A DNA stretch of 42,035 nucleotides from Bacteroidota bacterium (GTDB taxonomy: Bacteria; Bacteroidota; Bacteroidia; Chitinophagales; Chitinophagaceae), in contig JAFAEW010000048.1 of NCBI GenBank assembly GCA_023423835.1, positions 1 through 42,035 on the forward strand. The letters run 5' to 3'. Below, piece by piece: positions 35,049-42,035 of this stretch. The position numbers were made by a program, and so were the translations under genes. Each line of letters begins with the position of its first letter. The first letter of the stretch is position 1. The notes beneath the pieces were generated by a model that saw only the letters and a list, made by a program, of their open reading frames with translations, was not told the DNA's origin and ran no database searches.

Positions 35049-35852
35049 ATGAAGAAAAACTTGCTACTATATTTTTTCCTGATTTTTTCCATCGCCTCAT
35101 TTGCGCAACAAACCGAACTGCCAGATTTCACAGTTGAAGATCTTGGAAACCAAAAAGTGCGGGTGGGGTGGAATAACCAGTTTGGCGAAGACTGTATTCA
35201 ATTGATTGTACAGGCTTCCACCGATAAATCAAGAGGATTTAAAACCGTATTTTCAACGGAATCACCGCAACTTCCTCAAAACGGCTTCGTCTATTCACCT
35301 CCATTTGAGGCCGTTTGGTATTTCAGGATTCAGTATGTGCTGGTGGGTGATGTATTTAATTTTTCACAACCCAAACAGGCGATTCTTATCAGTTCGATCA
35401 ACAACAGAATTCCGCAACAACAGGTTGATTCATCCCGTATCATCACCATCGTTACAAAAGATTCAGTGCTGACTAAGATTGATTATACAGCCTATCAAAA
35501 ATTTCAGGATTCCATCGCTGTCAATACCAAGGATACGCTTTTTATTCTTTCACAGGACGAAGTATTGCTTCGCCCCTTCGATCCCTATAACGTGTACGTT
35601 CCATCAATCTATGTAGTTACGAATAAAGATGGTTTTGTGGAACTGAAACTTCCTGATGCCGGCAACAAAAATTACAAGGTTGTCTTTTATGATACCAATG
35701 GTAAAAAATTGTTTGCCCTGCACAATATCAAGTATACCGATCTTGTGATTGATAAAGCCAACTTCTTACATGCGGGCTGGTTCAGATTTGAGATTTGGGA
35801 AGGCGATCGTTTGAAAGAAAGGAACAAAATCTTATTACAGCGCGACTTTTGA
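35049..35852 (+). CDS. Secreted hypothetical protein, beta-rich
   Basis: I do not recognise the family. The 267-residue product has a clear Sec signal (MKKNLLLYFFLIFSIASFAQ). Residues 25-110 look like a fibronectin-III-type beta domain (VRVGWNNQFGEDCIQLIVQASTD, AVWYFRIQYVL). The last 90 residues (FDPYNVYVPSIYVVTNKDGFVELKLPD, NYKVVFYDTNGKKLFALHNIK) resemble a second beta domain. The frame starts at a TTG at 35043, but the ATG at 35049 begins the signal directly. Its 3' end overlaps that of lipB by 18 bases on the opposite strand. Confidence 0.75.
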   Translation: MKKNLLLYFFLIFSIASFAQQTELPDFTVEDLGNQKVRVGWNNQFGEDCIQLIVQASTDKSRGFKTVFSTESPQLPQNGFVYSPPFEAVWYFRIQYVLVGDVFNFSQPKQAILISSINNRIPQQQVDSSRIITIVTKDSVLTKIDYTAYQKFQDSIAVNTKDTLFILSQDEVLLRPFDPYNVYVPSIYVVTNKDGFVELKLPDAGNKNYKVVFYDTNGKKLFALHNIKYTDLVIDKANFLHAGWFRFEIWEGDRLKERNKILLQRDF

Positions 35853-36557
35853 GATCGGTTCATTTGCAACTGCCTTCCATTCTACGTCAAAAACCTCTTC
35901 AAAATATTTTCTGACTTTCATCTTTACCTCCTCCATTTTCACGGCAGATCCGGTTTCTGAAGCAATGGAGGTAACTTTTTTATTTTGAATTCCACAGGGA
36001 ATGATGTGGTTGAAATACGAAAGGTCGGTATTCACATTTAAGGCGAACCCATGCATGGTAATCCAACGGCTGCATCGGATTCCCATGGCGCAGATCTTTC
36101 TTTCAAATCCTTTTTTATGCGGATCAATCCAAACGCCGGTTTCACCCTTGCTTCGCTCGCCTTTGAGACCATAATCAGCGATCGTTTTTATGATGACTTC
36201 CTCCAGACTTCGCAAATACCAGGTAAGATCGGGTTTAAACTGATCAAGGTCGAAGATTGGATATCCCACCAATTGGCCCGGACCATGATAGGTGATATCA
36301 CCCCCGCGGTTGATCTTGAAATATTCAATGCCCATCCGCTCTCTTATTTCAGGATTCAGTAATACGTGTCCCGCATCACCGTTTTTTCCCAAGGTGTAAA
36401 CCGGAAAATGTTCTGTGAACAAGAGATAGTTTTCCGGAAACGTTGCCGGATCATCTGCTCTTTTTATTTCAATATTCTCTGCCAACAACTTTTCCTGGTA
36501 ATCCCAGACTTCCTTGTAATGTTTTAATCCAAGATCGTTAAACTGCACCTTTCTCAT
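35835..36557 (-). CDS. lipB: Lipoyl(octanoyl) transferase LipB
   Basis: Transfers octanoate from acyl carrier protein to lipoyl domains of enzymes such as pyruvate dehydrogenase, the first step of lipoate synthesis. The 240-residue protein has RGGDITYHGPGQLVGYPIFDL (84-104), the catalytic Lys in RKICAMGIR (K154) and Cys in IIPCGIQNKKVTSI (C188), and HGFALNVNTDLSYFNHI. The frame extends 13 residues further back, but the ATG at 36557 is chosen because the extension overlaps a -7 promoter element. The C-terminus overlaps the tail of the convergent secreted hypothetical gene by 18 bases. The CDF gene lies upstream on the same strand. Confidence 0.96.
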   Translation of the reverse strand: MRKVQFNDLGLKHYKEVWDYQEKLLAENIEIKRADDPATFPENYLLFTEHFPVYTLGKNGDAGHVLLNPEIRERMGIEYFKINRGGDITYHGPGQLVGYPIFDLDQFKPDLTWYLRSLEEVIIKTIADYGLKGERSKGETGVWIDPHKKGFERKICAMGIRCSRWITMHGFALNVNTDLSYFNHIIPCGIQNKKVTSIASETGSAVKMEEVKMKVRKYFEEVFDVEWKAVANEPISKVAL

Positions 36558-36561
36558 AGGG

Positions 36562-36569
36562 CAAAAATA
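36562..36569 (-). promoter_or_regulatory. Candidate -7 element immediately before lipB
   Basis: TATTTTTG on the minus strand, a full TAnnTTTG match, ends four bases before the ATG at 36557. If used, the lipB transcript would start at or about the start codon. No TTG is seen at -33. Confidence 0.35.
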
Positions 36570-36643
36570 AAGTCTTCTGCCGGTTTTTCTTGTCATCGGA
36601 AATTTTGGAGAACGCTTTCCGTTCGATGCAGTTTCGTTGGAGT

Positions 36644-37567
36644 TTAACCGAGGAGCGAGAGATAATTTTCCGGATCCGACGGTTCGATAACCACCTGTTT
36701 GAAAAAAGGATGTTTTTGCCGGATGTCGTTTTTGATCTTTTCAATGGTTTTGTAAATATCCCTTGTCTGCATCTGTTCACTGAAACTGACCTGCAGAAAA
36801 AGAACAACTTCCTCCGGTCCCATTACGGTGGAAAAGGGAATTCCTGCACCTTTCACGCCCGGTTCATTTTCAACAATTTTGACGATATCATTCAGCGTTT
36901 TCTTTGAGGCCGTTTCTCCCATTAACAAACTTCTGCTTTCCTTCGCCAGCACAATTGAAACGCCGGTAAGCAATAATCCGATCAAAACCGAAGCGATTCC
37001 ATCGAAATACGGGTTGTGAAAATAATGGCCGAGAAAAATTCCCAGAAATGCGATGATTAATCCCAAAACATCGGATGCATCTTCAAACAAAACGACAAAT
37101 CCTGTGGGATCTTTGGTTTTTCTGATCGTTTCCCAAAATGGCTTGTCGCCCCGGGTTTTATTGAACTCTCTCAGTGCAATGATAAAGGAAGTGCCATCGA
37201 AAAGAAATGCAAAGGCAAGCACGATATAATTCCATTTCGGATCAACCGACATTTCAGGCTCCTGGAGATGTTTGATCCCTTCGTAAAATGAGATGCCGCC
37301 TCCAACCGAAAAGATCAGGATCGATACAATGAACGACCAAAAGTAGAGTTCTCTTCCATATCCGAAAGGGCGGTCTTTATCCGGCGGTTTCTGACTTTTT
37401 CTGATTCCCAGCAACAGTAATATCTCATTGCCGGTATCTACTACCGAATGGATGCCCTCGGACAACATTGCGCTGCTTCCGGTAGCTGCGGAAGCTACAA
37501 ATTTGGTAACCGCGATGGCGAGGTTGGCAAATAAAGCACTGTATATCGCAATTTTTGAGGAGGCCAA
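36644..37567 (-). CDS. Cation diffusion facilitator (CDF) family transporter
   Basis: Inner-membrane divalent metal exporter of 307 residues with about five or six transmembrane helices and a C-terminal ferredoxin-like domain (VKIVENEPGVKGAGIPF, VVLFLQVSFSEQMQTRDIYKTIEKIK). Metal-site pairs are H40/D44 in TM2 (SEGIHSVVDTGN) and E162/D166 in TM5 (LFEDASDVLG). The Glu is unusual against the His or Asp seen in zinc members, so the metal is uncertain. It begins at a TTG (MASSKIAIYSALFANLAIAVTKF); no in-frame ATG exists before the upstream stop, and this matches the family's N-terminus. Same strand as lipB, 86 bases upstream of it. Confidence 0.92.
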   Translation of the reverse strand: MASSKIAIYSALFANLAIAVTKFVASAATGSSAMLSEGIHSVVDTGNEILLLLGIRKSQKPPDKDRPFGYGRELYFWSFIVSILIFSVGGGISFYEGIKHLQEPEMSVDPKWNYIVLAFAFLFDGTSFIIALREFNKTRGDKPFWETIRKTKDPTGFVVLFEDASDVLGLIIAFLGIFLGHYFHNPYFDGIASVLIGLLLTGVSIVLAKESRSLLMGETASKKTLNDIVKIVENEPGVKGAGIPFSTVMGPEEVVLFLQVSFSEQMQTRDIYKTIEKIKNDIRQKHPFFKQVVIEPSDPENYLSLLG

Positions 37568-37679
37568 GAATGAGAAATTGACATTATGAAATAAGAATTA
37601 CGAATTAGTAATTGCAAATTCAATTCCTGCTTATTAAATCCTCCCGACCGCTTCAAGTAATTAAAGGATATCGATTTCT

Positions 37680-39176
37680 TTAGCGCCTGCTGTAATTCGG
37701 AGCTTCTTTGGTGATCTCGATGTCATGCGCATGGCTTTCACGCATCCCGGCATTGGTGATTTTTACGAAAACCGCCTGCTGCAGCGCTTCAATATCTTTC
37801 GCTCCGCAATATCCCATTCCCGCTCTCAATCCACCTACAAATTGAGCGATCACTTCATTAAGGTTGCCCTTAAAAGCCACTCTTCCTTCAATTCCTTCCG
37901 GAACGAGCTTTTTGATATCATCTTCCACATCCTGAAAATAGCGGTCGCTGCTACCCTGCTGCATGGCACCGATACTTCCCATTCCACGATACTCTTTGAA
38001 CTTGCGGCCTTCATAGATAACAGTTTGGCCGGGGCTTTCCTCCACACCCGCAAAAATGCTTCCCATCATGATAGTATTTGCTCCGGCAGCCAGCGCTTTA
38101 ACCATATCGCCGGTATAACGGATACCTCCATCGGCGATCATTGGAACGCCAAGTGGTTTCAGTGCTGCAGATGCTTCCATGATCGCTGTCAATTGCGGAA
38201 CGCCGGCTCCGGCAACGATTCTCGTGGTACAAATAGAACCTGGGCCAATCCCAACCTTTACCGCATCCGCTCCGGCCTCTGCAAGGGCAACGGCACCGGC
38301 CGCTGTTCCCACATTTCCGGCAATTACCTGGAGGTCTTTGAAGGATGATTTCAATTTCTTAAGCGCACTGATAACACCCTTCGAATGTCCATGGGCACTG
38401 TCCAATACCACAACATCCACTCCTACATTTTGAAGCGCGGCAGCACGGTCATGCAGATCGTTGGTGATTCCCAATGCGGCTCCAACCAATAATCTTCCCA
38501 TCGGATCCTTTACTGCATTTGGAAAATTGCGGATCTGAAGAATATCACGATAAGTGATCAACCCAATCAAAATACCGTTTTCATCAACCACCGGAAGTTT
38601 TTCGATCTTATACTGCTTGAGAATAACTTCAGCCTGTTTCATATCGGTTCCCTGCGGAGCGGTAACAAGATTTTCTTTTGTCATCACCGCATTAACAGCC
38701 ATATTCTTATCGGTTTGAAACCGCAGATCACGATTGGTTAGGATACCAACAAGTTTTCGGTTTGAATCAACAATTGGAATTCCTCCGATGTGATTTTCTT
38801 TCATCAGCCGCAGTGCATCTCCAACTGTTGCTTCATCTGACAGTGTTACCGGGTCCACGATCAGTCCGCTTTCACTTCTTTTTACTTTTCTTACCTGTTC
38901 GGCCTGGCGTTCGATCGTCATATTCTTATGCAAGATGCCGATGCCACCTTCCCTCGCAAGGGCGGTAGCGAGCCGGGATTCGGTAACCGTATCCATAGCC
39001 GCTGATAAGATCGGAAGATTCAGATTTATAGATCTCGTAAGATTTGTTTGAATATTTACTTCACGCGGTAGTACTTCGCTATAGGAAGGCATCAGTAAAA
39101 CGTCGTCAAAAGTATATCCTTCTCCAAAAAACCTGGAATGATTTGCGGTGGGGAAATTAGAATTTATAGTTGCCAT
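37680..39176 (-). CDS. guaB: Inosine-5'-monophosphate dehydrogenase
   Basis: Oxidises IMP to XMP with NAD+, the committed step of GMP synthesis. The 498-residue protein has the N-terminal EGYTFDDVLLMPSYSEVLPREV. Two CBS domains are inserted (about 100-220; HIGGIPIVDSNRKLVGILTNRDLRF and IEKLPVVDENGILIGLITYRDI), the NAD/IMP loop follows (DSAHGHSKGV, AGNVGTAAGAVALAEAGADAVKVG), and the catalytic Cys316 lies in GPGSICTTRIVAG. The flap has YRGMGSIGAMQQGS. Start is the ATG at 39176; the TTG six bases earlier lies inside a promoter element. It follows the carbamoyltransferase gene by 76 bases. Confidence 0.98.
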   Translation of the reverse strand: MATINSNFPTANHSRFFGEGYTFDDVLLMPSYSEVLPREVNIQTNLTRSINLNLPILSAAMDTVTESRLATALAREGGIGILHKNMTIERQAEQVRKVKRSESGLIVDPVTLSDEATVGDALRLMKENHIGGIPIVDSNRKLVGILTNRDLRFQTDKNMAVNAVMTKENLVTAPQGTDMKQAEVILKQYKIEKLPVVDENGILIGLITYRDILQIRNFPNAVKDPMGRLLVGAALGITNDLHDRAAALQNVGVDVVVLDSAHGHSKGVISALKKLKSSFKDLQVIAGNVGTAAGAVALAEAGADAVKVGIGPGSICTTRIVAGAGVPQLTAIMEASAALKPLGVPMIADGGIRYTGDMVKALAAGANTIMMGSIFAGVEESPGQTVIYEGRKFKEYRGMGSIGAMQQGSSDRYFQDVEDDIKKLVPEGIEGRVAFKGNLNEVIAQFVGGLRAGMGYCGAKDIEALQQAVFVKITNAGMRESHAHDIEITKEAPNYSRR

Positions 39177-39179
39177 GTG

Positions 39180-39187
39180 CAAAGATA
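39180..39187 (-). promoter_or_regulatory. Candidate -7 element immediately before guaB
   Basis: TATCTTTG on the minus strand is a full match to TAnnTTTG and ends three bases before the ATG (spacer CAC). A transcript from it would be leaderless or nearly so. No -33 TTG is seen at standard spacing. Confidence 0.4.
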
Positions 39188-39252
39188 GCGTGATGGATCG
39201 TATTGAAAAAAAGATTCAATTTATTTTCACAAACGGGCAGGGCAGGTTAATC

Positions 39253-40902
39253 CTATTTTTCAAGGATGAAACTGCCGATTACCAACGCATCGAAAGGCGA
39301 AGTCCAGAAACACTCTATGGCATCCCTTGGTGTGCAAACAATCGGTTCTCCCCTTGTATTAAAAGATGTGTTTACCAATACAGGAACTCCGGTTTTCTTT
39401 TTGAACTCTTTGATCAGATTGTAATAAAGAGGATGTTGAAATTCATTGATCGTCTGAATTCTGGCAGTTCCGTCAACATGGCGTACTGCCGGAATCATCG
39501 CCGCTTTATCTTCTCTCACCCGGTTCACAAACAACATGAAAGGAGAATTGCCTGCGTTTTCAAACCATTCGTTCGCATCTTCCTGCAAAACAACGGGTGC
39601 CACCGGACGAAAATCTTCCCTGTCTTTGATATCGTTTAGCCGTTGTTGCATCTCCGGATGAATCGGCGAGGCAAGGATCGACCTTGCGCCCAACGCTCTC
39701 GGGCCGAATTCCATTCTTCCCTGGTACCAGCCGATGATCTTATCTTCTGCAAGTAAAGCCGCCGCCTCTGCGGCAATATTTTGCGACCTCCGATATGGGA
39801 CTTTCGTCCATTGCAGAAAATCTTCGATCTCCTTATCGGCATATTCAGGTCCCCAATACACATGCTGCATCTCGAAGTTGCGCTTTTTTGATCCCGCTAT
39901 TGCATCAATCCATAAGGCGGCACCAAGTGCTGTACCCGAATCACCGGAAGCCGGCTGAATCCACACATTCTTAAACGGCCCCTTATCACGGATTTCTGCG
40001 TTCAAAACACAATTCAATGCCACGCCACCTGCCAGGCACAAATTTTCTTCTTTGGTTTGATTGTACAGCCATTCTACCAACTGCAAAACCTTTTCCTGCA
40101 AAACCTGTTGCAGCGAAAATGCGATATCAAAATGCCGTTCTAAAAAAGGTTCATTGCGTTTTCTTTTCGGACCAAACTTTTCGAACAGATCTGAGGTATC
40201 TACCGTGTAATCACCGTTTTCATATATGGTGATCATTTGCCTGAAGGTATCCGAATAAACCGGTTTTCCATAAGAAGCGAGCGCCATCACTTTATACTCG
40301 TCTGATGAATGCAGAAAACCAAGATGATCGGTAATCATTTCATACAATAGTCCCAGTGAATGCGGAATATTTACTTCTGCCAGTTTTTCCAGTTCGGTAT
40401 TTTTTCCATGATAATATGTGGTAGAAACATTTTCACCCCTCCCATCCATCACCATAACCGCTGCGCGTTCAAATGGCGAACAGAAAAATGCGCTCGCCGC
40501 ATGCGCAATGTGATGATCCACAAAATGCCACCGCATCTTGTTTGCGTCGGCACCTGAAAATCTCTGCTGCAAATGGTGTGGGTATCCCGAGGCCAACTGA
40601 TTTGGCGCTTTGTGGATGGAGGATAAAAACAGTTTATCATTTTTGTCATAAACAGGAATTCTGCAAATGGATGGATCGAATGAATAGGCGAATTCATCGA
40701 CCTCATTTAGATGAATATCGGCAATTTTCAAACAATAATCAATGGCATGAAATGGTAATTCATAGGCTGAAAACGGCACCGGTCGCTTGCCATGTTTTAT
40801 ATGGGTAAACCGTTCCTCCTCAGCAGCAGCAATTAATTGTCCGTCTTTTAAAATGCAGGCTGCCGAATCGTGAAATGCAGCATTAATTCCGAGTATGATC
40901 AT
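39253..40902 (-). CDS. Carbamoyltransferase, NodU/CmcH family
   Basis: O-carbamoyltransferase of 549 residues that uses carbamoyl phosphate and ATP to modify a hydroxyl of an acceptor (nodulation factors, cephamycin and tobramycin are known family cases). The N-terminal ASKHA/Kae1-like domain starts MIILGINAAFHDSAACILKDG and includes HHIAHAASAFFCSPFERAAVMVMDGRGE with metal-binding His residues and CLAGGVALNCVLNAEI. The C-terminal domain carries GWYQGRMEFGPRALGARSIL and LVNTSFNTRGEPIVCTP. No acceptor-biosynthesis genes adjoin; the neighbour guaB is housekeeping. Stand-alone members of this kind are common in Bacteroidota and their acceptors are mostly unknown. Confidence 0.95.
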   Translation of the reverse strand: MIILGINAAFHDSAACILKDGQLIAAAEEERFTHIKHGKRPVPFSAYELPFHAIDYCLKIADIHLNEVDEFAYSFDPSICRIPVYDKNDKLFLSSIHKAPNQLASGYPHHLQQRFSGADANKMRWHFVDHHIAHAASAFFCSPFERAAVMVMDGRGENVSTTYYHGKNTELEKLAEVNIPHSLGLLYEMITDHLGFLHSSDEYKVMALASYGKPVYSDTFRQMITIYENGDYTVDTSDLFEKFGPKRKRNEPFLERHFDIAFSLQQVLQEKVLQLVEWLYNQTKEENLCLAGGVALNCVLNAEIRDKGPFKNVWIQPASGDSGTALGAALWIDAIAGSKKRNFEMQHVYWGPEYADKEIEDFLQWTKVPYRRSQNIAAEAAALLAEDKIIGWYQGRMEFGPRALGARSILASPIHPEMQQRLNDIKDREDFRPVAPVVLQEDANEWFENAGNSPFMLFVNRVREDKAAMIPAVRHVDGTARIQTINEFQHPLYYNLIKEFKKKTGVPVLVNTSFNTRGEPIVCTPRDAIECFWTSPFDALVIGSFILEK

Positions 40903-41536
40903 GAATAAATAGTATTTCCTGTTCGTAAATTTTCCTCTCTGTCAATACTGCCGGCGATTTAGCTGCCAGCATTTGCCGTCTTCTTTAGCGATAATCGTAC
41001 CTTTCCTTTAACTGCAATGATTTTCAAACGCACCTTCCAAAAGATGAAAGCCCGCCAAATTTCCTGCCGCTTGCAATTTTCCGGGTTTTCTACTTTGAGA
41101 ATTTTTATTTTGAATGCTTTTATCCCTTGCAAAGGTGTTGCCGAATATAATGAAATTGAAATGGTAAAAGGAAATTATCTAAAGATGGATGTTCATAAAC
41201 AGTGGAACCGGAAAATTTAGAAAATCGTTGTTCAATGAAAACAGAATCCTGAGCCTAAGTAAAAAAATAAAACCATGTATGCTAATGTCTATTGAGGCAA
41301 TGAACATATTTTATTCGGATAAAAACTATCCTGATACAGTCTTCCTGTACTCAATTCCACGATTCCATTCGAAACTGCCGGGTATCGACGAACCGCAAAA
41401 AATAAATTCGTTTTTCTCATTTCTGCTGCTTATTTTGTTTTACCGCTAAGTTTTTGTGTAAAACCGGCCGTATGATTAAAGTATAATGGCTGCTGTTTCC
41501 GGATCTAGTTCCTTTAAATTCTTTAAAATCTGCTTT
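40903..41536. other. Long gene-poor interval (634 bases)
   Basis: Between the carbamoyltransferase start and the delta-60 protein. Two short plus-strand frames (41017-41220 and 41189-41449) have no signal peptide, motif or plausible start, overlap one another, and look random. I see no tRNA cloverleaf, repeat copy, strong hairpin with T-run or TAnnTTTG match. It may hold promoters for both flanking divergent genes or decayed sequence. Confidence 0.4.
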
Positions 41537-42035
41537 ATGAAAATAGTAATATTTACACTAAGTATGCTGGCACTTGCGGCAACATCTTTTTGTCAACCCG
41601 GTACACTCGATGAACGCTTTGGCGATAAGGGAATAGTGATGGACGCAAGCCATACCGGTACCGGCAGGGCAGTCGTTATTCAACCGGATAACAAAATTGT
41701 GGTTGGAGGGGAAGGAGGCTACAATAATACGATCTATGGATTTTTAATTTACCGCTACCTTCCTGACGGTACTCCCGACACCAGTTTTGGAGATAAAGGC
41801 AGCACTTTGATAGATGGAGCTGCGCAGGCTTATCGCTGTGTTTTGCAGGATGACGGGAAAATACTAGTCAGCGGGATGGATTTTGATGATGAAGTAGATA
41901 TTACGCTTATAAGATTGAACACTGATGGTTCCCTTGATCAGGAATTCGGCGATAATGGAACGACATTTATTGATGTCGGACGGGATGATTATCCTGAAGG
42001 ATTAACGGTACAACCCGATGGCAAAATCTTATTAT
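41537..42035 (+). CDS. Secreted delta-60 repeat protein (partial, runs off the window)
   Basis: An open frame from the ATG at 41537 continues past the window end; 166 residues are visible. A signal peptide (MKIVIFTLSMLALAATSFCQ) is followed by three delta-60-type repeats spaced 53-56 residues: GTLDERFGDKG (22-32), GTPDTSFGDKG (78-88) and GSLDQEFGDNG (131-141), each with the partner strand V.QPD.KI[VL]. Such repeats form propeller-like beta structure in secreted proteins that often end in a type IX sorting domain; the end is not seen here. Function unknown. Confidence 0.88.
   Translation, partial: MKIVIFTLSMLALAATSFCQPGTLDERFGDKGIVMDASHTGTGRAVVIQPDNKIVVGGEGGYNNTIYGFLIYRYLPDGTPDTSFGDKGSTLIDGAAQAYRCVLQDDGKILVSGMDFDDEVDITLIRLNTDGSLDQEFGDNGTTFIDVGRDDYPEGLTVQPDGKILL

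Noticed and set aside
37596..37613. Inverted repeat AATTAC/GTAATT upstream of the CDF gene
   Set aside because: Six-base AT-rich arms are easily found by chance; no T-run or operator context supports it.
41017..41449. Two overlapping plus-strand frames of 67 and 86 codons
   Set aside because: No signal peptide, recognisable motif, promoter or conservation clue; they overlap each other in different frames and read like random translation.
41482..41487. TATAAT resembling a sigma-70 -10 box before the delta-60 gene
   Set aside because: Bacteroidota primary promoters use TAnnTTTG, and no matching -35 at proper spacing is present; AT-rich chance is likely.
1..42035. Search for CRISPR arrays, tRNA/rRNA genes, insertion sequences, phage or defence systems
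   Set aside because: No regularly spaced repeats, cloverleaf sequences, transposase or integrase motifs, or defence-gene signatures were seen in either strand.

Overview
The window looks like a chromosomal segment of a Bacteroidota bacterium, most likely of the Chitinophagaceae/Sphingobacteriia type. The reasons are a SusC/SusD pair, lipoprotein and Sec signal peptides on many enzymes, almost no Shine-Dalgarno sequences, and recurrent TAnnTTTG promoter elements of the Bacteroidota sigma factor. I saw no tRNA, rRNA, CRISPR array, insertion sequence or phage gene.

Layout. (1) 173-10856, plus strand: a polysaccharide utilisation locus with SusC, SusD, a GH172 (DUF2961) enzyme, a GH-A clan (GH5-like) hydrolase, two paralogous GH43 enzymes and an aldose 1-epimerase lipoprotein between them. 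The enzyme set suggests a furanoside-rich glycan (arabinan-like or D-arabinan/fructan-like). No regulator is visible. (2) 10880-15473: mixed genes for an MscS channel, a secreted 5-hydroxyisourate hydrolase, a general-stress flavin-type protein, an MFS exporter and an NAD(P)-binding epimerase-like protein. (3) 15621-22082, minus strand: an efflux operon in the order TetR, TolC, adaptor, RND pump. It has a consensus promoter and an inverted-repeat operator candidate upstream and a clear terminator downstream. A second TetR gene lies just beyond it. (4) 22844-25889, minus strand: a DoxD/DoxA-type gene split by an in-frame TAG, a small lipoprotein, and a fusion of a PNPOx-like domain to a UbiA/MenA prenyltransferase. 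(5) 26011-32314, minus strand: two sulfatases, a TonB-dependent receptor without SusD, and an acetyl-CoA hydrolase/CoA-transferase. (6) 32434-40902: housekeeping and metabolic genes for a HAD phosphatase, a sugar nucleotidyltransferase, an ACC deaminase-like PLP enzyme, a secreted hypothetical, LipB, a CDF transporter, IMP dehydrogenase and a NodU/CmcH-type carbamoyltransferase. (7) 40903-41536 holds nothing I can identify. From 41537 a secreted delta-60-repeat protein runs off the window.

How the genes work together. SusC/D would import oligosaccharides released at the surface; GH172, the two GH43s and the GH5-like enzyme would trim them, and the mutarotase would equilibrate the sugar anomers. 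The TonB receptor and two sulfatases appear to be a second, smaller uptake and desulfation unit. The RND operon is a self-contained, probably autoregulated efflux system.

No radically new system stands out. The observations most worth following are the amber codon in the DoxD gene, the PNPOx-UbiA fusion, the receptor-sulfatase operon, the tetR operator, a 23-bp dispersed repeat that also helps decide two gene starts, and promoter elements lying 3-7 bases before start codons, which suggest leaderless mRNAs.
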